From Micromonosporaceae bacterium KJ-029 (GTDB taxonomy: Bacteria; Actinomycetota; Actinomycetes; Mycobacteriales; Micromonosporaceae), in assembly GCA_005402585.1 (NCBI GenBank), contig BIFP01000062.1, positions 62,001 to 126,000 on the forward strand: a stretch of DNA of 64,000 bases. Direction: 5' to 3'. A program made the translations under genes and the position numbers. The notes under the pieces were generated by a model, which was given only the letters and a program-made list of their open reading frames with translations, was not told the origin of the DNA and did no database searches. Positions 1 to 8,482 of this stretch are shown piece by piece. Every line of letters begins with the position of its first letter. Within the stretch, counting starts at the first letter, position 1.

Positions 1-5
1 CCGTC

Positions 6-905
6 ATGCCCGACACGCCCGGCTGGGCGCGTTGGGCCAACGACCATCGCAAGTGGCTCTTCGCGGCCCCGGCCATGGCCTTCGTCGCCGCGCTGATCAT
101 CTTCCCGCTCGCCTGGACCGTGTACCTCAGCCTCACCGACTCATCGGGATCCGTCCGCGCCGAGTCGGAGTTCATCGGCTTCCGGAACTACCTGGATGTC
201 CTCAGCGACACCGACCGGTTCTGGCCCGCCGTGGGGCGGACCGCGGCGTTCACCGGCGTCGCGCTGTTCTTCGAGGTCGTCCTCGGCATGGCGATCGCCC
301 TGCTGCTGTGGCGGCCGTTCCGCGGCGAGAAGTGGGTCCGGGTCGCCATCCTGCTGCCGCTGGTCGCCACCCCGGTCGCCGTCGGCATGATGTGGCGGCT
401 CATCTTCGACCCCAACATCGGTCTCGCCAACCAGGCGCTCGGCTGGATCGGTATCGGTCCGCAGCCCTGGCTGGCCGGGCAGCACACCGCGCTGCCCACC
501 ACCATCTTCATCGACATCTGGCAGTGGACGCCGATGGTCGTGCTGATCCTGCTCGCCGGCCTGACCTCGCTCTCCGACGAGCCGCAGGAAGCGGCGATGA
601 TCGACGGTGCCAGTGCCTGGCAGCGCTTCCGGCACGTCACCCTGCCGTTGCTGATGCCCACCGTGATCGTCGCGGTCCTGCTGCGCGGCATCGACGCGCT
701 GAAGACCTTCGACATCCTCTACGCCACCAAGGGCCGCGGCGGCGGTTCGTTCAACGAGGTGGAGACCCTCAACGTGTACGCCTACGGCCTGAGCTTCGAC
801 TACAACGAGTACGGCCTCTCCTCGACGGTGCTGATCCTGTTCTTCCTGATCATCATCGGCGTGATGTGGGCCCTCACCGCCCGTAAGAAGGAGGCCGGAC
901 GATGA
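6..905 (+). CDS. Sugar ABC transporter permease (MalF type)
   Basis: Inner-membrane subunit of a carbohydrate ABC importer. The 299-residue product shows six hydrophobic segments, the first near residues 18-40 (AAPAMAFVAALIIFPLAWTV), and a late EAAMIDGASAWQRF loop near residue 198. That loop is the EAA motif which docks on the ATPase in this family. It overlaps the next permease by 4 bases (ATGA). The binding protein and ATPase are not in the window and probably lie upstream or elsewhere. The start is only 5 bases from the window edge, so a more upstream start cannot be excluded. The following sugar-acid genes suggest a sugar acid or its oligomer as substrate; that is inference. Confidence 0.9.
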   Translation: MPDTPGWARWANDHRKWLFAAPAMAFVAALIIFPLAWTVYLSLTDSSGSVRAESEFIGFRNYLDVLSDTDRFWPAVGRTAAFTGVALFFEVVLGMAIALLLWRPFRGEKWVRVAILLPLVATPVAVGMMWRLIFDPNIGLANQALGWIGIGPQPWLAGQHTALPTTIFIDIWQWTPMVVLILLAGLTSLSDEPQEAAMIDGASAWQRFRHVTLPLLMPTVIVAVLLRGIDALKTFDILYATKGRGGGSFNEVETLNVYAYGLSFDYNEYGLSSTVLILFFLIIIGVMWALTARKKEAGR

Positions 906-1717
906 AGGCAAGCGCCGGCTTCCGGGCCTTCCGTGCGGTAGCGCTGGCCGTGGTCGTGCTCGCGCTGGTGGCGCCGCTGATCTGGATGGTCGCCGCGTCG
1001 TTCAAGACCAACGTCGACATCTACGACTCCAGCAAGGCGCTGTTCTTCACGCCCACCCTGGACAACTACGGCACGGTCCTGCAGCAGGCCAACTACGTCC
1101 AGTTCATCGGCAACAGCCTCTGGGTGGCCTTCGCGGCGACCCTGCTGTCGTTGCTGCTCGGCGTGCCGGCCGCGTACTCGATGAGCCGCTTCAACATGAA
1201 GAAATCGGCGCTCGTGGTGCTCATGGCGCGGGTCATCCCCGGCGTCTCGCTGCTGGTGCCCTGGTACTACGTCTTCTCGAACCTGCGCCTGGTCGGCGGC
1301 TTCAGCGTGCTGATCCTGAGCCACATGTTCGTGTCGCTGCCGCTGATCGTCTACATCATGATGGGCTACTTCGACGGCCTGCCGGATGAGCTGGAGGAGG
1401 CCGCGCTCGTCGACGGCCTGACCCCGATCGGCGCGTTCCGCCGGATCACCCTGCCGCTGTCCGTCCCGGGCATCGCCACCGCCGGCATCCTGTCCTTCAT
1501 CTTCTCCTGGAACAACTTCATGTTCGCCCTGGTGCTCTCCGGCGCGGACACGAAGACGCTGCCCGTGGCGATCTTCGACTTCGTCGGCTACGCCAGCATC
1601 GACTGGGGCGGCCTGATGGCGGCGACCACCGTGGTCACCCTGCCGATCATGGTCATCGCCCTGTTCGTGCAGAAGTACATCGTCTCCGGGCTCACCGCGG
1701 GCGCGACGAAGGGCTGA
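902..1717 (+). CDS. Sugar ABC transporter permease (MalG type)
   Basis: Second membrane subunit of the same importer, 271 residues. It opens with a transmembrane segment (AVALAVVVLALVAPLIWMVAASFK) typical of MalG-type permeases and carries the EAA loop ELEEAALVDGLTPIGAFRRI around residues 162-182. Its ATG lies inside the stop of the upstream permease, and the dehydratase gene begins 6 bases after it, so all are likely one transcript. The substrate cannot be read from the permease alone. Confidence 0.9.
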   Translation: MKASAGFRAFRAVALAVVVLALVAPLIWMVAASFKTNVDIYDSSKALFFTPTLDNYGTVLQQANYVQFIGNSLWVAFAATLLSLLLGVPAAYSMSRFNMKKSALVVLMARVIPGVSLLVPWYYVFSNLRLVGGFSVLILSHMFVSLPLIVYIMMGYFDGLPDELEEAALVDGLTPIGAFRRITLPLSVPGIATAGILSFIFSWNNFMFALVLSGADTKTLPVAIFDFVGYASIDWGGLMAATTVVTLPIMVIALFVQKYIVSGLTAGATKG

Positions 1718-1723
1718 TCGACC

Positions 1724-2872
1724 ATGACGACCATCTCCCGTGTCGAGACGTTCCTCGTCGCACCCCGCTGGCTGTTCGTCCGGGTGGAGACCACCGACGG
1801 GCTCGTCGGCTGGGGTGAGGCGACCTGCGAGGGCCGGTCCGAGACCGTACGCACCGCCGTGGAGCAACTCAGCGAGCTGCTGATCGGCCAGGACGCGCTG
1901 CGCATCGAGGACCACTGGCAGGTGATGACCAAGGGCTCCTTCTACCGGGGCGGCCCGATCCTGGCCAGCGCCGTCGCCGGCCTCGACCAGGCACTGTGGG
2001 ACATCGCCGGCAAGCGGTACGGCGCCCCCGTGCACCAGCTGCTCGGCGGCCCCGTCCGGGACCGGATCCGGGTCTACGGCTGGGTCGGCGGCGACGAACC
2101 CAGCGAGGTCCGGGACCAGATCGCCGCCCGGGTGGAGGCGGGCCTGACCGCCGTCAAGATGAACGCCTCCGGCCGGATGAGCCCGGTCGCCTCCGTCGCC
2201 GAACTCGACGCAGTGGTGCAGCGGGTGGCCGCCGCCCGCGAGGTGCTCGGCGACGACCGCGACGTGGCTGTCGACTTCCACGGCCGGTTCACCCTCGCCA
2301 ACGCCCGCCGGGTGGCGCCCCTGCTGGAGCCGTACCGGCCGTTCTTCCTGGAAGAGCCGGTGGTGCCGGAGAACTCCCACCTGATCGGTGAGTTCGTCCG
2401 TTCCACCACCACCCCGGTGTCGACCGGGGAGCGGCTGTACAACCGGCAGGAGTTCCTGCCGGTGCTCCAAGCCGGCATCGCGGTGGCCCAGCCGGACCTG
2501 TCGCACGCCGGCGGCATCACCGAGGTACGCAAGATCGCCGCGCTGGCGGAGGTCTACGACGTGCAGCTCGCCCCGCACTGCCCGCTCGGCCCGATCGCCC
2601 TTGCCGCCTGCCTGCAGGTCGGCTTCGCCACGCCGAACTACCTGATCCAGGAACAGAGCATCGGCATCCACTACAACCTCGGCGCCGAGGTGCTCGACTA
2701 CTGCGTCGACCAGGAACCGCTGACCTTCGTCGACGGGTACGTCCAGCGCCTCACCGCACCCGGGCTGGGCATCGAGATCGACGAGCAGGCGGTACGCGCC
2801 GCCGACAAGCGCGGCCACGCCTGGCGCAGCCCGACCTTCCGGCACCCCGACGGCTCCTACGCGGAATGGTGA
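1724..2872 (+). CDS. dgoD: D-galactonate dehydratase (enolase superfamily)
   Basis: Cytoplasmic enzyme predicted to dehydrate D-galactonate to 2-keto-3-deoxygalactonate. The 382-residue length and the N-terminal capping domain followed by a barrel fit the DgoD branch of the mandelate racemase group. Visible residues are the strand Lys in AVKMN (about 145), metal ligands Asp184 (DFHGRF), Glu211 (LEEP) and Glu236 (GERLYNR), and the catalytic His285 in APHCPLGP. It sits between the permeases and the aldolase, which supports sugar-acid degradation. A related acid such as gluconate or fuconate as substrate is possible but less likely. Confidence 0.88.
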   Translation: MTTISRVETFLVAPRWLFVRVETTDGLVGWGEATCEGRSETVRTAVEQLSELLIGQDALRIEDHWQVMTKGSFYRGGPILASAVAGLDQALWDIAGKRYGAPVHQLLGGPVRDRIRVYGWVGGDEPSEVRDQIAARVEAGLTAVKMNASGRMSPVASVAELDAVVQRVAAAREVLGDDRDVAVDFHGRFTLANARRVAPLLEPYRPFFLEEPVVPENSHLIGEFVRSTTTPVSTGERLYNRQEFLPVLQAGIAVAQPDLSHAGGITEVRKIAALAEVYDVQLAPHCPLGPIALAACLQVGFATPNYLIQEQSIGIHYNLGAEVLDYCVDQEPLTFVDGYVQRLTAPGLGIEIDEQAVRAADKRGHAWRSPTFRHPDGSYAEW

Positions 2873-3519
2873 TCATGACCCTCGACCTCACCGCCGAACT
2901 CGCCGCGACCCGCCTGCTGGCGGTCATTCGCGGCACCGACACCGCCGCCGCGATCGCGACCGGTACCACCCTGCTCGCCGAGGGCGTCTCGATCGTCGAG
3001 GTTGCCCTGACCACCCCCGGCGCCTGTGAGGCCATCGAGGCGATCCGGGCAACCGCGCCGGAGGGCTCGCTCGTCGGCGCCGGCACCGTACTCACCACCG
3101 CCGACGTGGCCGACGTGGCCGCGGCCGGCGCCCAGTTCGTGGTCACCCCGGCCGTGGTCGAGTCGATCGCCGAGTCGGCCCGCCGGGGCCTGCCGGTCGC
3201 CGCCGGCGCGTTCACCCCCACCGAGGCGTACACGGCGGTGCGGCTCGGGGCCAGCGCGATCAAGCTTTTCCCGGTGTCGGTGGGCGGACCGGCGTACCTC
3301 AAGGCGGTGCGCGACCCGTTCCCGGACATCCCGTTCGTCGCCGTCGGCGGGGTCGGCCTGGCCGACCTGCCCGGCTACTTCGCCGCCGGCGCGATCGCGG
3401 TCGGGGTCGGCGGCCCGCTGGTGGGTGACGCCGCCTCCGGTGGTGACCTCGATGCCCTGCGGGAGCGGGCCCGGGCCTACGTGGCGGCGACGGCGACCGG
3501 AGGCGGAGTGCCGGCATGA
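2866..3519 (+). CDS. 2-keto-3-deoxy-6-phospho-sugar-acid aldolase (KDPG/KDPGal type)
   Basis: Class I aldolase splitting 2-keto-3-deoxy-6-phosphogluconate or -galactonate into pyruvate and glyceraldehyde 3-phosphate. The product is 217 residues from this ATG, or 214 from the ATG at 2875; both overlap or abut the end of dgoD. The Schiff-base Lys is in SAIKLFPV (about residue 130 from 2875). The N-terminal VEVALTTPGA segment carries the usual catalytic Glu, and GAGTVLT and VGGV mark the phosphate end of the barrel. Its TGA at 3517-3519 overlaps an ATG at 3516 that begins a repeat-derived micro-ORF rather than the kinase. Confidence 0.9.
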   Translation: MVIMTLDLTAELAATRLLAVIRGTDTAAAIATGTTLLAEGVSIVEVALTTPGACEAIEAIRATAPEGSLVGAGTVLTTADVADVAAAGAQFVVTPAVVESIAESARRGLPVAAGAFTPTEAYTAVRLGASAIKLFPVSVGGPAYLKAVRDPFPDIPFVAVGGVGLADLPGYFAAGAIAVGVGGPLVGDAASGGDLDALRERARAYVAATATGGGVPA

Positions 3520-3603
3520 GCGAGCGGAGCGAGCGAATCATCAGGCTCAGTGCGGTGGTGCCTCATGGCGGCGCGGAGCGAAGCGGAGTGCCGGCATGAG
3601 CGA
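3503..3603 (+). repeat. 80-bp repeat insertion flanked by a 21-bp direct repeat at a stop/start junction
   Basis: The 21-mer that begins GCGGAGTGCCGGC and ends ATGAGCGA occurs at 3503-3523 and again at 3583-3603, exactly 80 bp apart. Between the copies lies GAGCGAGCGGAGCGAGCG-type sequence, which resembles short intergenic repeats I associate with Micromonosporaceae; that association is from memory, not checked. Removing 80 bp would restore a 4-base ATGA overlap between the aldolase stop and the kinase start. Confidence 0.75.
3516..3599 (+). CDS. Repeat-derived micro-ORF, 27 codons, coupling aldolase to kinase
   Basis: The inserted repeat reads MSERSERIIRLSAVV followed by PHGGAERSGVPA and a TGA. 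Its ATG overlaps the aldolase stop (ATGA at 3516-3519) and its TGA overlaps the kinase ATG (ATGA at 3596-3599). A ribosome could therefore pass from aldolase to kinase through two terminate-and-restart events. No function of the peptide itself is suggested; it may be a passive by-product of the insertion. No independent Shine-Dalgarno site is apparent. Confidence 0.4.
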   Translation: MSERSERIIRLSAVVPHGGAERSGVPA

Positions 3604-4549
3604 CGTGGATCTGCTCACCGTCGGCGAGGCGCTGGTGTCACTGCGGTCGCCCGGCCCGCTGGCCACCGGTGGGGCGCTGACCATGCACCTGGCCGGCGCG
3701 GAGTGCAACGTGGCGATCGGCCTCGCCCGGCTCGGCCACCGTGCCGCCTGGGCCGGCCGGGTCAGCGGCGACGAGCTGGGCGAGTTCGTGCTGCGCCAGC
3801 TGCGCGCCGAGGGCGTCGGCACCGACGGGGCCCGCCGGGACCCGGACCGGCCCGCCGGTCTGATGTTCCTGGAGCGGCGCACCGCCGACGTGACCCGGGT
3901 GCGGTACAACCGGGCCGGCTCGGCCGGATCGGCGCTGAGCGTCGACGACCTGCACGGGCCGCTGGCGTCCGGTGCCCGTGTGCTGCACCTGACGGGCATC
4001 ACCCCGGCGCTGTCCGACAGCGCGCGCGAGGCCGTGACGTGGGCGGTGCGGGAGGCGGCGGGCGCGGGCACGTTCGTCTCCCTCGACGTCAACTACCGGG
4101 CCCGGCTCTGGTCCCGGGAGGCGGCACGGGCGACGCTGACCCCGCTCGCCGGGTACGCGTCGGTCGTCGTCGCCTCCGCCGAGGAGCTGGACCTGGTCGC
4201 CGAGCCCGACGCCGACGAGGCCACCGCCGCCGCCGCGCTGCTCCGCCGTGGCGTGCGAACGGTGCTGGTCAAGCTCGGTGCCGACGGCGCCCGTGCCTAC
4301 ACCGACGACGGCGTCACGCACGTCGCGGCGGTGCCGGTCACCGCCGTGGACACCGTCGGCGCGGGCGACGCGTTCACCGCCGGATACCTCTCCGGACACC
4401 TCGACGGGCTCGACCTCGCCGACCGGCTCCGGCGCGCGGTCGCTCTCGGCGCCTTCGCGGTCGCCGCGCACGGTGACTGGGAGGGCCTGCCCCGCCGCGA
4501 CGAGTTGTCCCTCATCACCGGCAGCGCCGCCGGCACCACCCTCCGCTGA
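3596..4549 (+). CDS. 2-keto-3-deoxygluconate kinase-like sugar kinase (PfkB/ribokinase family)
   Basis: Cytoplasmic ATP-dependent kinase, 317 residues, predicted to phosphorylate 2-keto-3-deoxygluconate or -galactonate before aldol cleavage. The N-terminal GG-type substrate region (ECNVAIGLARLGH) and the C-terminal signature DTVGAGDAFTAGY, with the catalytic Asp in GAGD, are intact. The reading frame is open upstream to 3026, but that part is a shadow of the aldolase. The ATG at 3596 is chosen because it follows the junction repeat and begins the recognisable fold (LTVGEALVSL). Confidence 0.85.
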   Translation: MSDVDLLTVGEALVSLRSPGPLATGGALTMHLAGAECNVAIGLARLGHRAAWAGRVSGDELGEFVLRQLRAEGVGTDGARRDPDRPAGLMFLERRTADVTRVRYNRAGSAGSALSVDDLHGPLASGARVLHLTGITPALSDSAREAVTWAVREAAGAGTFVSLDVNYRARLWSREAARATLTPLAGYASVVVASAEELDLVAEPDADEATAAAALLRRGVRTVLVKLGADGARAYTDDGVTHVAAVPVTAVDTVGAGDAFTAGYLSGHLDGLDLADRLRRAVALGAFAVAAHGDWEGLPRRDELSLITGSAAGTTLR

Positions 4550-4574
4550 GGATCACCCCGAGAAAGGCACCCCC

Positions 4575-5804
4575 GTGAAGATCGTGGCCGCCGACGTCAT
4601 CGTCTCAAGCCCGGACCGCAACTTCGTCACCTTGAAGATCACCACAGAGGACGGCATCACCGGGCTCGGCGATGGCACCCTCAACGGGCGTGAACTCTCC
4701 GTCGCCTCGTATCTGCGTGACCATGTGGTGCCGTTGCTGCTCGGCCGGGACGCGCACCGCATCGAGGACACCTGGCAGTTCCTCTACCGTTCGGCGTACT
4801 GGCGGCGCGGCCCGGTGACCATGGCCGCCATCGCCGCGGTCGACGTCGCCCTGTGGGACATCAAGGCCAAGGCCGCCGGGATGCCGCTCTACCAGCTGCT
4901 CGGCGGCGCGTCGCGCAACGGCCTCATGGCGTACGGGCACGCCTCCGGCCGGGACCTGCCGGAGCTGTTCGACTCGATCCGCGCGCACCTCGAACTCGGG
5001 TTCCGGTCGATCCGGGTGCAGACCTCCGTGCCCGGCATCAACGCCGTGTACGGGGTCGCCGCCCAGCCCAGCGCCGACGGCAAGCGGTACGACTACGAGC
5101 CGGCCCAGCGCACCCCGCTGCCGGTGGAGGAGGACTGGGACACCCGCGCCTACCTGCGCCACCTGCCCGGTGTGTTCGAGGCGGTCCGCAGCGAGTTCGG
5201 CCCGGAGCTGCCGCTGCTGCACGACGGCCACCACCGGATGACCCCGATCCAGGCGGCCAAGCTGGGCAAGGCCCTCGAACCGTACGACCTGTTCTGGCTG
5301 GAGGACTGCACCCCGGCGGAGAACCAGGAGGCGCTGCGGCTGGTCCGCCAGCACACCACCACGCCGCTGGCCATCGGCGAGGTCTTCAACACCGTGTGGG
5401 ACTACCAGACGCTGATCCGGGAACAGCTGATCGACTACGTCCGGTCCGCCGTCACCCACACCGGGGGCATCACCGCGATGCGCAAGCTGCTCGACTTCGC
5501 CGCCCAGTACCAGATCAAGTCGGGCATCCACGGCCCGACCGACATCTCGCCCGTCGGCATGGCCGCGGCCCTGCACCTGGACCTGGCCATCCACAACTTC
5601 GGCATCCAGGAGTACATGCGGCACGGGCCGCTCACCAACGAGGTGTTCCGCCAGTCGTTCACCTTCACCGACGGTTACCTGCACCCCGGCGAGCAGCCCG
5701 GCCTCGGCGTGGAACTGGACGAGGAGGCCGCCGCGCGGTTCCCGTACCAGCCGGCGTACCTGCCGTTCAACCGGCTGATGGACGGGACGGTCCATGACTG
5801 GTGA
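4575..5804 (+). CDS. manD: D-mannonate dehydratase-like enzyme (enolase superfamily)
   Basis: Predicted to dehydrate D-mannonate (and possibly gluconate) to 2-keto-3-deoxygluconate, feeding the same kinase and aldolase. The 409-residue product carries the ManD pattern: Arg/Tyr loop IRVQTSVPG, metal ligands Asp216 (HDGHHR), Glu243 (WLEDC) and Glu269 (GEVFN), and His319 in HGPTDISPV. The GTG at 4575 is chosen because GAGAAAGG precedes it and because the open frame upstream to 4248 only shadows the kinase. Family members differ widely in activity, so the exact sugar acid is uncertain. Confidence 0.85.
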   Translation: MKIVAADVIVSSPDRNFVTLKITTEDGITGLGDGTLNGRELSVASYLRDHVVPLLLGRDAHRIEDTWQFLYRSAYWRRGPVTMAAIAAVDVALWDIKAKAAGMPLYQLLGGASRNGLMAYGHASGRDLPELFDSIRAHLELGFRSIRVQTSVPGINAVYGVAAQPSADGKRYDYEPAQRTPLPVEEDWDTRAYLRHLPGVFEAVRSEFGPELPLLHDGHHRMTPIQAAKLGKALEPYDLFWLEDCTPAENQEALRLVRQHTTTPLAIGEVFNTVWDYQTLIREQLIDYVRSAVTHTGGITAMRKLLDFAAQYQIKSGIHGPTDISPVGMAAALHLDLAIHNFGIQEYMRHGPLTNEVFRQSFTFTDGYLHPGEQPGLGVELDEEAAARFPYQPAYLPFNRLMDGTVHDW

Positions 5805-6357
5805 GCCGTCGACCCGGCACATCGTGGTGATGGGCGTGTCCGGCGCGGGCAAGACGACCGTGGCCCGGGGCGTCGCCGAGCTGACCGGGCTGGCCTTCGC
5901 CGAGGCCGACGAGTTCCACTCCGAGGCCAACGTGACCCGGATGCGGGCCGGCGTACCGCTGGACGACGACGCCCGCTGGCCGTGGCTGCGCGCCCTGGCC
6001 GACTGGATGACGGCCCGTCACCGGGAGGGCGTCTCGACGGTGCTGGCCTGCTCGGCGCTCAAGCGCTCGTACCGGGACCTGCTGCGGCAGGGCCCGCCGA
6101 GCGTGGACTTCGTGCACCTGCACGGGCCGACCGAGGTCATCCGGGAGCGGATGTCGACCCGCAGCCATCCGTACATGCCGGCGAGCCTGCTCGACTCGCA
6201 GACCGCGACCCTGGAACCGCTCTCGCCGGACGAGCGGGGGATCGTGCTCGACCTCCAGATGTCCACGGACGCGCTGGTCGTCGCGGCGGTCGAGCGACTC
6301 GGGCTGCCGGTGCTGGGGGTGCCGGTTTCGCCCGAGCGGCAGCCGTACGCCGGGTAA
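5794..6357 (+). CDS. gntK: Gluconokinase
   Basis: Phosphorylates D-gluconate to 6-phosphogluconate. The 187-residue product opens with the P-loop GVSGAGKTT (residues 13-21) and shows the gluconokinase signatures FAEADEFHSEANVTRMRAG and ACSALKRSYRDLLR. It overlaps the dehydratase gene by 11 bases and closes the operon, followed by a perfect hairpin. Its presence indicates that gluconate is handled along with galactonate and mannonate. Confidence 0.92.
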   Translation: MTGEPSTRHIVVMGVSGAGKTTVARGVAELTGLAFAEADEFHSEANVTRMRAGVPLDDDARWPWLRALADWMTARHREGVSTVLACSALKRSYRDLLRQGPPSVDFVHLHGPTEVIRERMSTRSHPYMPASLLDSQTATLEPLSPDERGIVLDLQMSTDALVVAAVERLGLPVLGVPVSPERQPYAG

Positions 6358-6372
6358 CCGGGTACGGCAGGT

Positions 6373-6402
6373 GGCGACCCGGTCGGGGAGGGCCGGGTCG
6401 CC
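6373..6402. terminator. Bidirectional terminator hairpin
   Basis: GGCGACCCGG (6373-6382) pairs perfectly with CCGGGTCGCC (6393-6402) around a 10-base loop. It lies between the convergent gntK and the small membrane protein gene, 16 bases after the gntK stop. There is no T run, as is usual in GC-rich actinomycetes. Confidence 0.6.
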
Positions 6403-6404
6403 GC

Positions 6405-6638
6405 TCAACGCTCGGGGTGGCGGCGGACGAAGTCCTCGTACGTCTGGTTGGCGAGTTCGATCTCCCGGACCTGGGCGGCCAGCTCGGCCCGGCGGATCTC
6501 CGCCGCCGACCGGGCGCGGGCCAGCCGCAGCTCGTGACGGCGATCCCGCAGCCGGGTCCAGCCGCGCACGGCCGCCCAGGCGATCCAGCCACCCGTGGCG
6601 ACCAGAGCGGTCAGCGCGAAAGCGAGCAGGAACTCCAT
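6405..6638 (-). CDS. Small membrane protein with coiled-coil tail
   Basis: A 77-residue protein of unknown function. Residues 2-22 form one membrane segment (FLLAFALTALVATGGWIAWAA), followed by a charged, Arg/Glu-rich helix that looks coiled-coil (RHELRLARARSAAEIRRAEL). The ATG at 6638 lies 9 bases after AGGAGG; a GTG at 6644 is only 3 bases away and less likely. It follows the ABC permease by 21 bases, so it may be an accessory of the exporter. Confidence 0.65.
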   Translation of the reverse strand: MEFLLAFALTALVATGGWIAWAAVRGWTRLRDRRHELRLARARSAAEIRRAELAAQVREIELANQTYEDFVRRHPER

Positions 6639-6659
6639 CGTCACGTCCCTCCTGGCGGG

Positions 6660-7502
6660 TCAGCCGACGTCCCGACGTGCCGCCAGCCAGCTGCCCAGCC
6701 CGAACATGAGCAGGGTGTACCCGAGCAGGACGATGGTCGGCAGCAGGGCACCTGACGATTCCATCACCCCGGGCGTGCCCCCGTCGAACTGGGAACGGGC
6801 GCCCAACGCGCCGGCCAGTGCCCCGGAACTGGGGGCCAGCAGGATCTTCTGCACCACCTCCAGCGGGCTCAGGACGAGGGCGAGCCCGCTGATCGCGTTC
6901 TCCAGGACCAGCGTCCAGACCAGACCGACCGCGATCGCGGTCGCGGTGCTGCGGAAGGCGATCGCGAGGAACCAGCCGACGCTGGCGTGCGCGGTGCAGA
7001 TCAACCAGGCCGCGGCCACCGCACCGGCCAGGTCCGCGGCGGGCGGCCAGCCGGCCGCGCGCCCCTCCGCCACGCCGAGCAGGCCGGTGACCACCGCCAG
7101 CGCACCGAACGTGAGCACCGCGATCAGCAGGGTCAGGCCACACAGGACGACGGCGTGCCCGGCCAGCACCTGGCCCCGCCGGGGCCGCTGGGTGAAGATC
7201 AGGTTGAGCGTGCCCCAGCGGTACTCGTTGCCGACGACCAGCGCGCCGAGGATGACCACGATGGCACCGCCGAAGAGCGGGAACAGCCCGATCCCGGTGG
7301 TGACCAGCTCGCCCGGCAGGACGGCGGCGAGCAGGGACTCGGCGGCGTCGGCCTGCTCCGGGTCGCCGGCCAGCGCCAGGTGTACGACGTAGGGGATGCC
7401 GATGCCGAACGCGAGGGCGAGGATCGTCCAGGTCGCGGTGACCGTCCACACCGCCGGCCGCCGACGGTCGGCGAACCAGGCTGCCCGCACCGAGGCGATC
7501 AT
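6660..7502 (-). CDS. ABC-2 type transporter permease
   Basis: Integral membrane subunit of an ABC exporter, 280 residues with about six hydrophobic segments, beginning MIASVRAAWFADRRRPAVWTV. The ABC-2 pattern shows in the motif GNEYRWGTLNLIFTQRPRR near residue 90. Its ATG overlaps the ATPase stop by 4 bases. The gene is divergent from the peptide biosynthesis cluster 1 kb away, so export of the peptide or self-protection is a reasonable guess, but the sequence does not prove it. Confidence 0.85.
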   Translation of the reverse strand: MIASVRAAWFADRRRPAVWTVTATWTILALAFGIGIPYVVHLALAGDPEQADAAESLLAAVLPGELVTTGIGLFPLFGGAIVVILGALVVGNEYRWGTLNLIFTQRPRRGQVLAGHAVVLCGLTLLIAVLTFGALAVVTGLLGVAEGRAAGWPPAADLAGAVAAAWLICTAHASVGWFLAIAFRSTATAIAVGLVWTLVLENAISGLALVLSPLEVVQKILLAPSSGALAGALGARSQFDGGTPGVMESSGALLPTIVLLGYTLLMFGLGSWLAARRDVG

Positions 7503-8482
7503 CGGCTCACTCCCGTCGTCACTTCCGGCCGCTCGGTCGGCTCGGCGCTGTCCTGCTCGCTCTCGGCGTCGGACCGTTCCGCCGTGGTCAGTTCCAGGAA
7601 TGCCTCCTCCAGCGAGTGGCGCAGCGGGCGCAGCTCCCGCACGTCGATCCCGGCGGTCACCAGCCGCCGGTTGAGCTCGCCGGCCAGGGCCGGATCGGCG
7701 GTGACGCGCAACTGCCCGTCGACCTCTTCCACCGCCCGGACCAGGTCGTGCTCCCGCAGGCAGGCGATCGCCCGGTCGACCGGCTCGGCGGCGATCAGCA
7801 GCATCCCGCTGCCCAGTGCCCCCCGCAGCTCGTCGGGCGTGCCCTCGGCGACCAGCCGGCCGCGGTTGATCACCGCGATCCGGTCGCAGACCTGTTCCAC
7901 CTCGGCGAGGACGTGGCTGGACAGCAGCACGGTGTGGCCCCGCTGCCCGAGTGAGCGCAGCAACTCCCGCATCTCGGAGACGCCCGCCGGGTCGAGGCCG
8001 TTGGTCGGCTCGTCGAGGATCAGCAGGCTCGGCTCCTTGAGCAGCGCGGTGGCCACCCCGAGCCGCTGCTTCATGCCCAGCGAGTAGGTCCGGTACGGCG
8101 ACCCGGCGCGGTCGCTGAGGCGTACCTCGGACAGCACCCGCTCGGCGGCGCTGTCCGGCACGCTCGCGTACCGGGCCGCCAGCCGAAGGTTGTCCCGGCC
8201 GGACAGATGCGGGTAGAAGGCGGGCGATTCGATCAGGGCACCCACCCGGGCGAGCTGGTCCGGCGTGCCGGGCGGCTGCCCGAGCACCCGGATCCGCCCG
8301 CTGCTTGGCCGGACGAGCCCGACCAGCATGCGCATGGTGGTCGTCTTGCCGGCCCCGTTCGGACCCAGGAAGCCGAGCACCTCGCCCTCGCGCACCCGAA
8401 GGTCGAGGTCGTCGACCGCCGTGACCCCACCCGGATAACGCTTGGTGACGGCCTCCAGTTCGATGGCGAAACGGTCGCCCAT
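7499..8482 (-). CDS. ABC exporter ATP-binding protein (CcmA/DrrA-like)
   Basis: Nucleotide-binding subunit paired with the ABC-2 permease. Walker A is GPNGAGKTT, the signature is YSLGMKQRLG, Walker B is LLILDEPTNGLDP, and the switch His is in LSSHVL. From the ATG at 8482 (MGDRFAIELEAVTKRYPGG) the protein is 327 residues, a typical size. The frame is open to a GTG at 8596 that would add 38 unconserved-looking residues; neither start has a strong ribosome-binding site. Drug or peptide efflux of the DrrA type is the usual role. Confidence 0.85.
   Translation of the reverse strand: MGDRFAIELEAVTKRYPGGVTAVDDLDLRVREGEVLGFLGPNGAGKTTTMRMLVGLVRPSSGRIRVLGQPPGTPDQLARVGALIESPAFYPHLSGRDNLRLAARYASVPDSAAERVLSEVRLSDRAGSPYRTYSLGMKQRLGVATALLKEPSLLILDEPTNGLDPAGVSEMRELLRSLGQRGHTVLLSSHVLAEVEQVCDRIAVINRGRLVAEGTPDELRGALGSGMLLIAAEPVDRAIACLREHDLVRAVEEVDGQLRVTADPALAGELNRRLVTAGIDVRELRPLRHSLEEAFLELTTAERSDAESEQDSAEPTERPEVTTGVSR

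Noticed and set aside
800..2845. 681-codon minus-strand open frame across the permease and dehydratase genes
   Set aside because: It is an antisense shadow of high-GC coding DNA; the plus-strand genes have clear families and proper starts.
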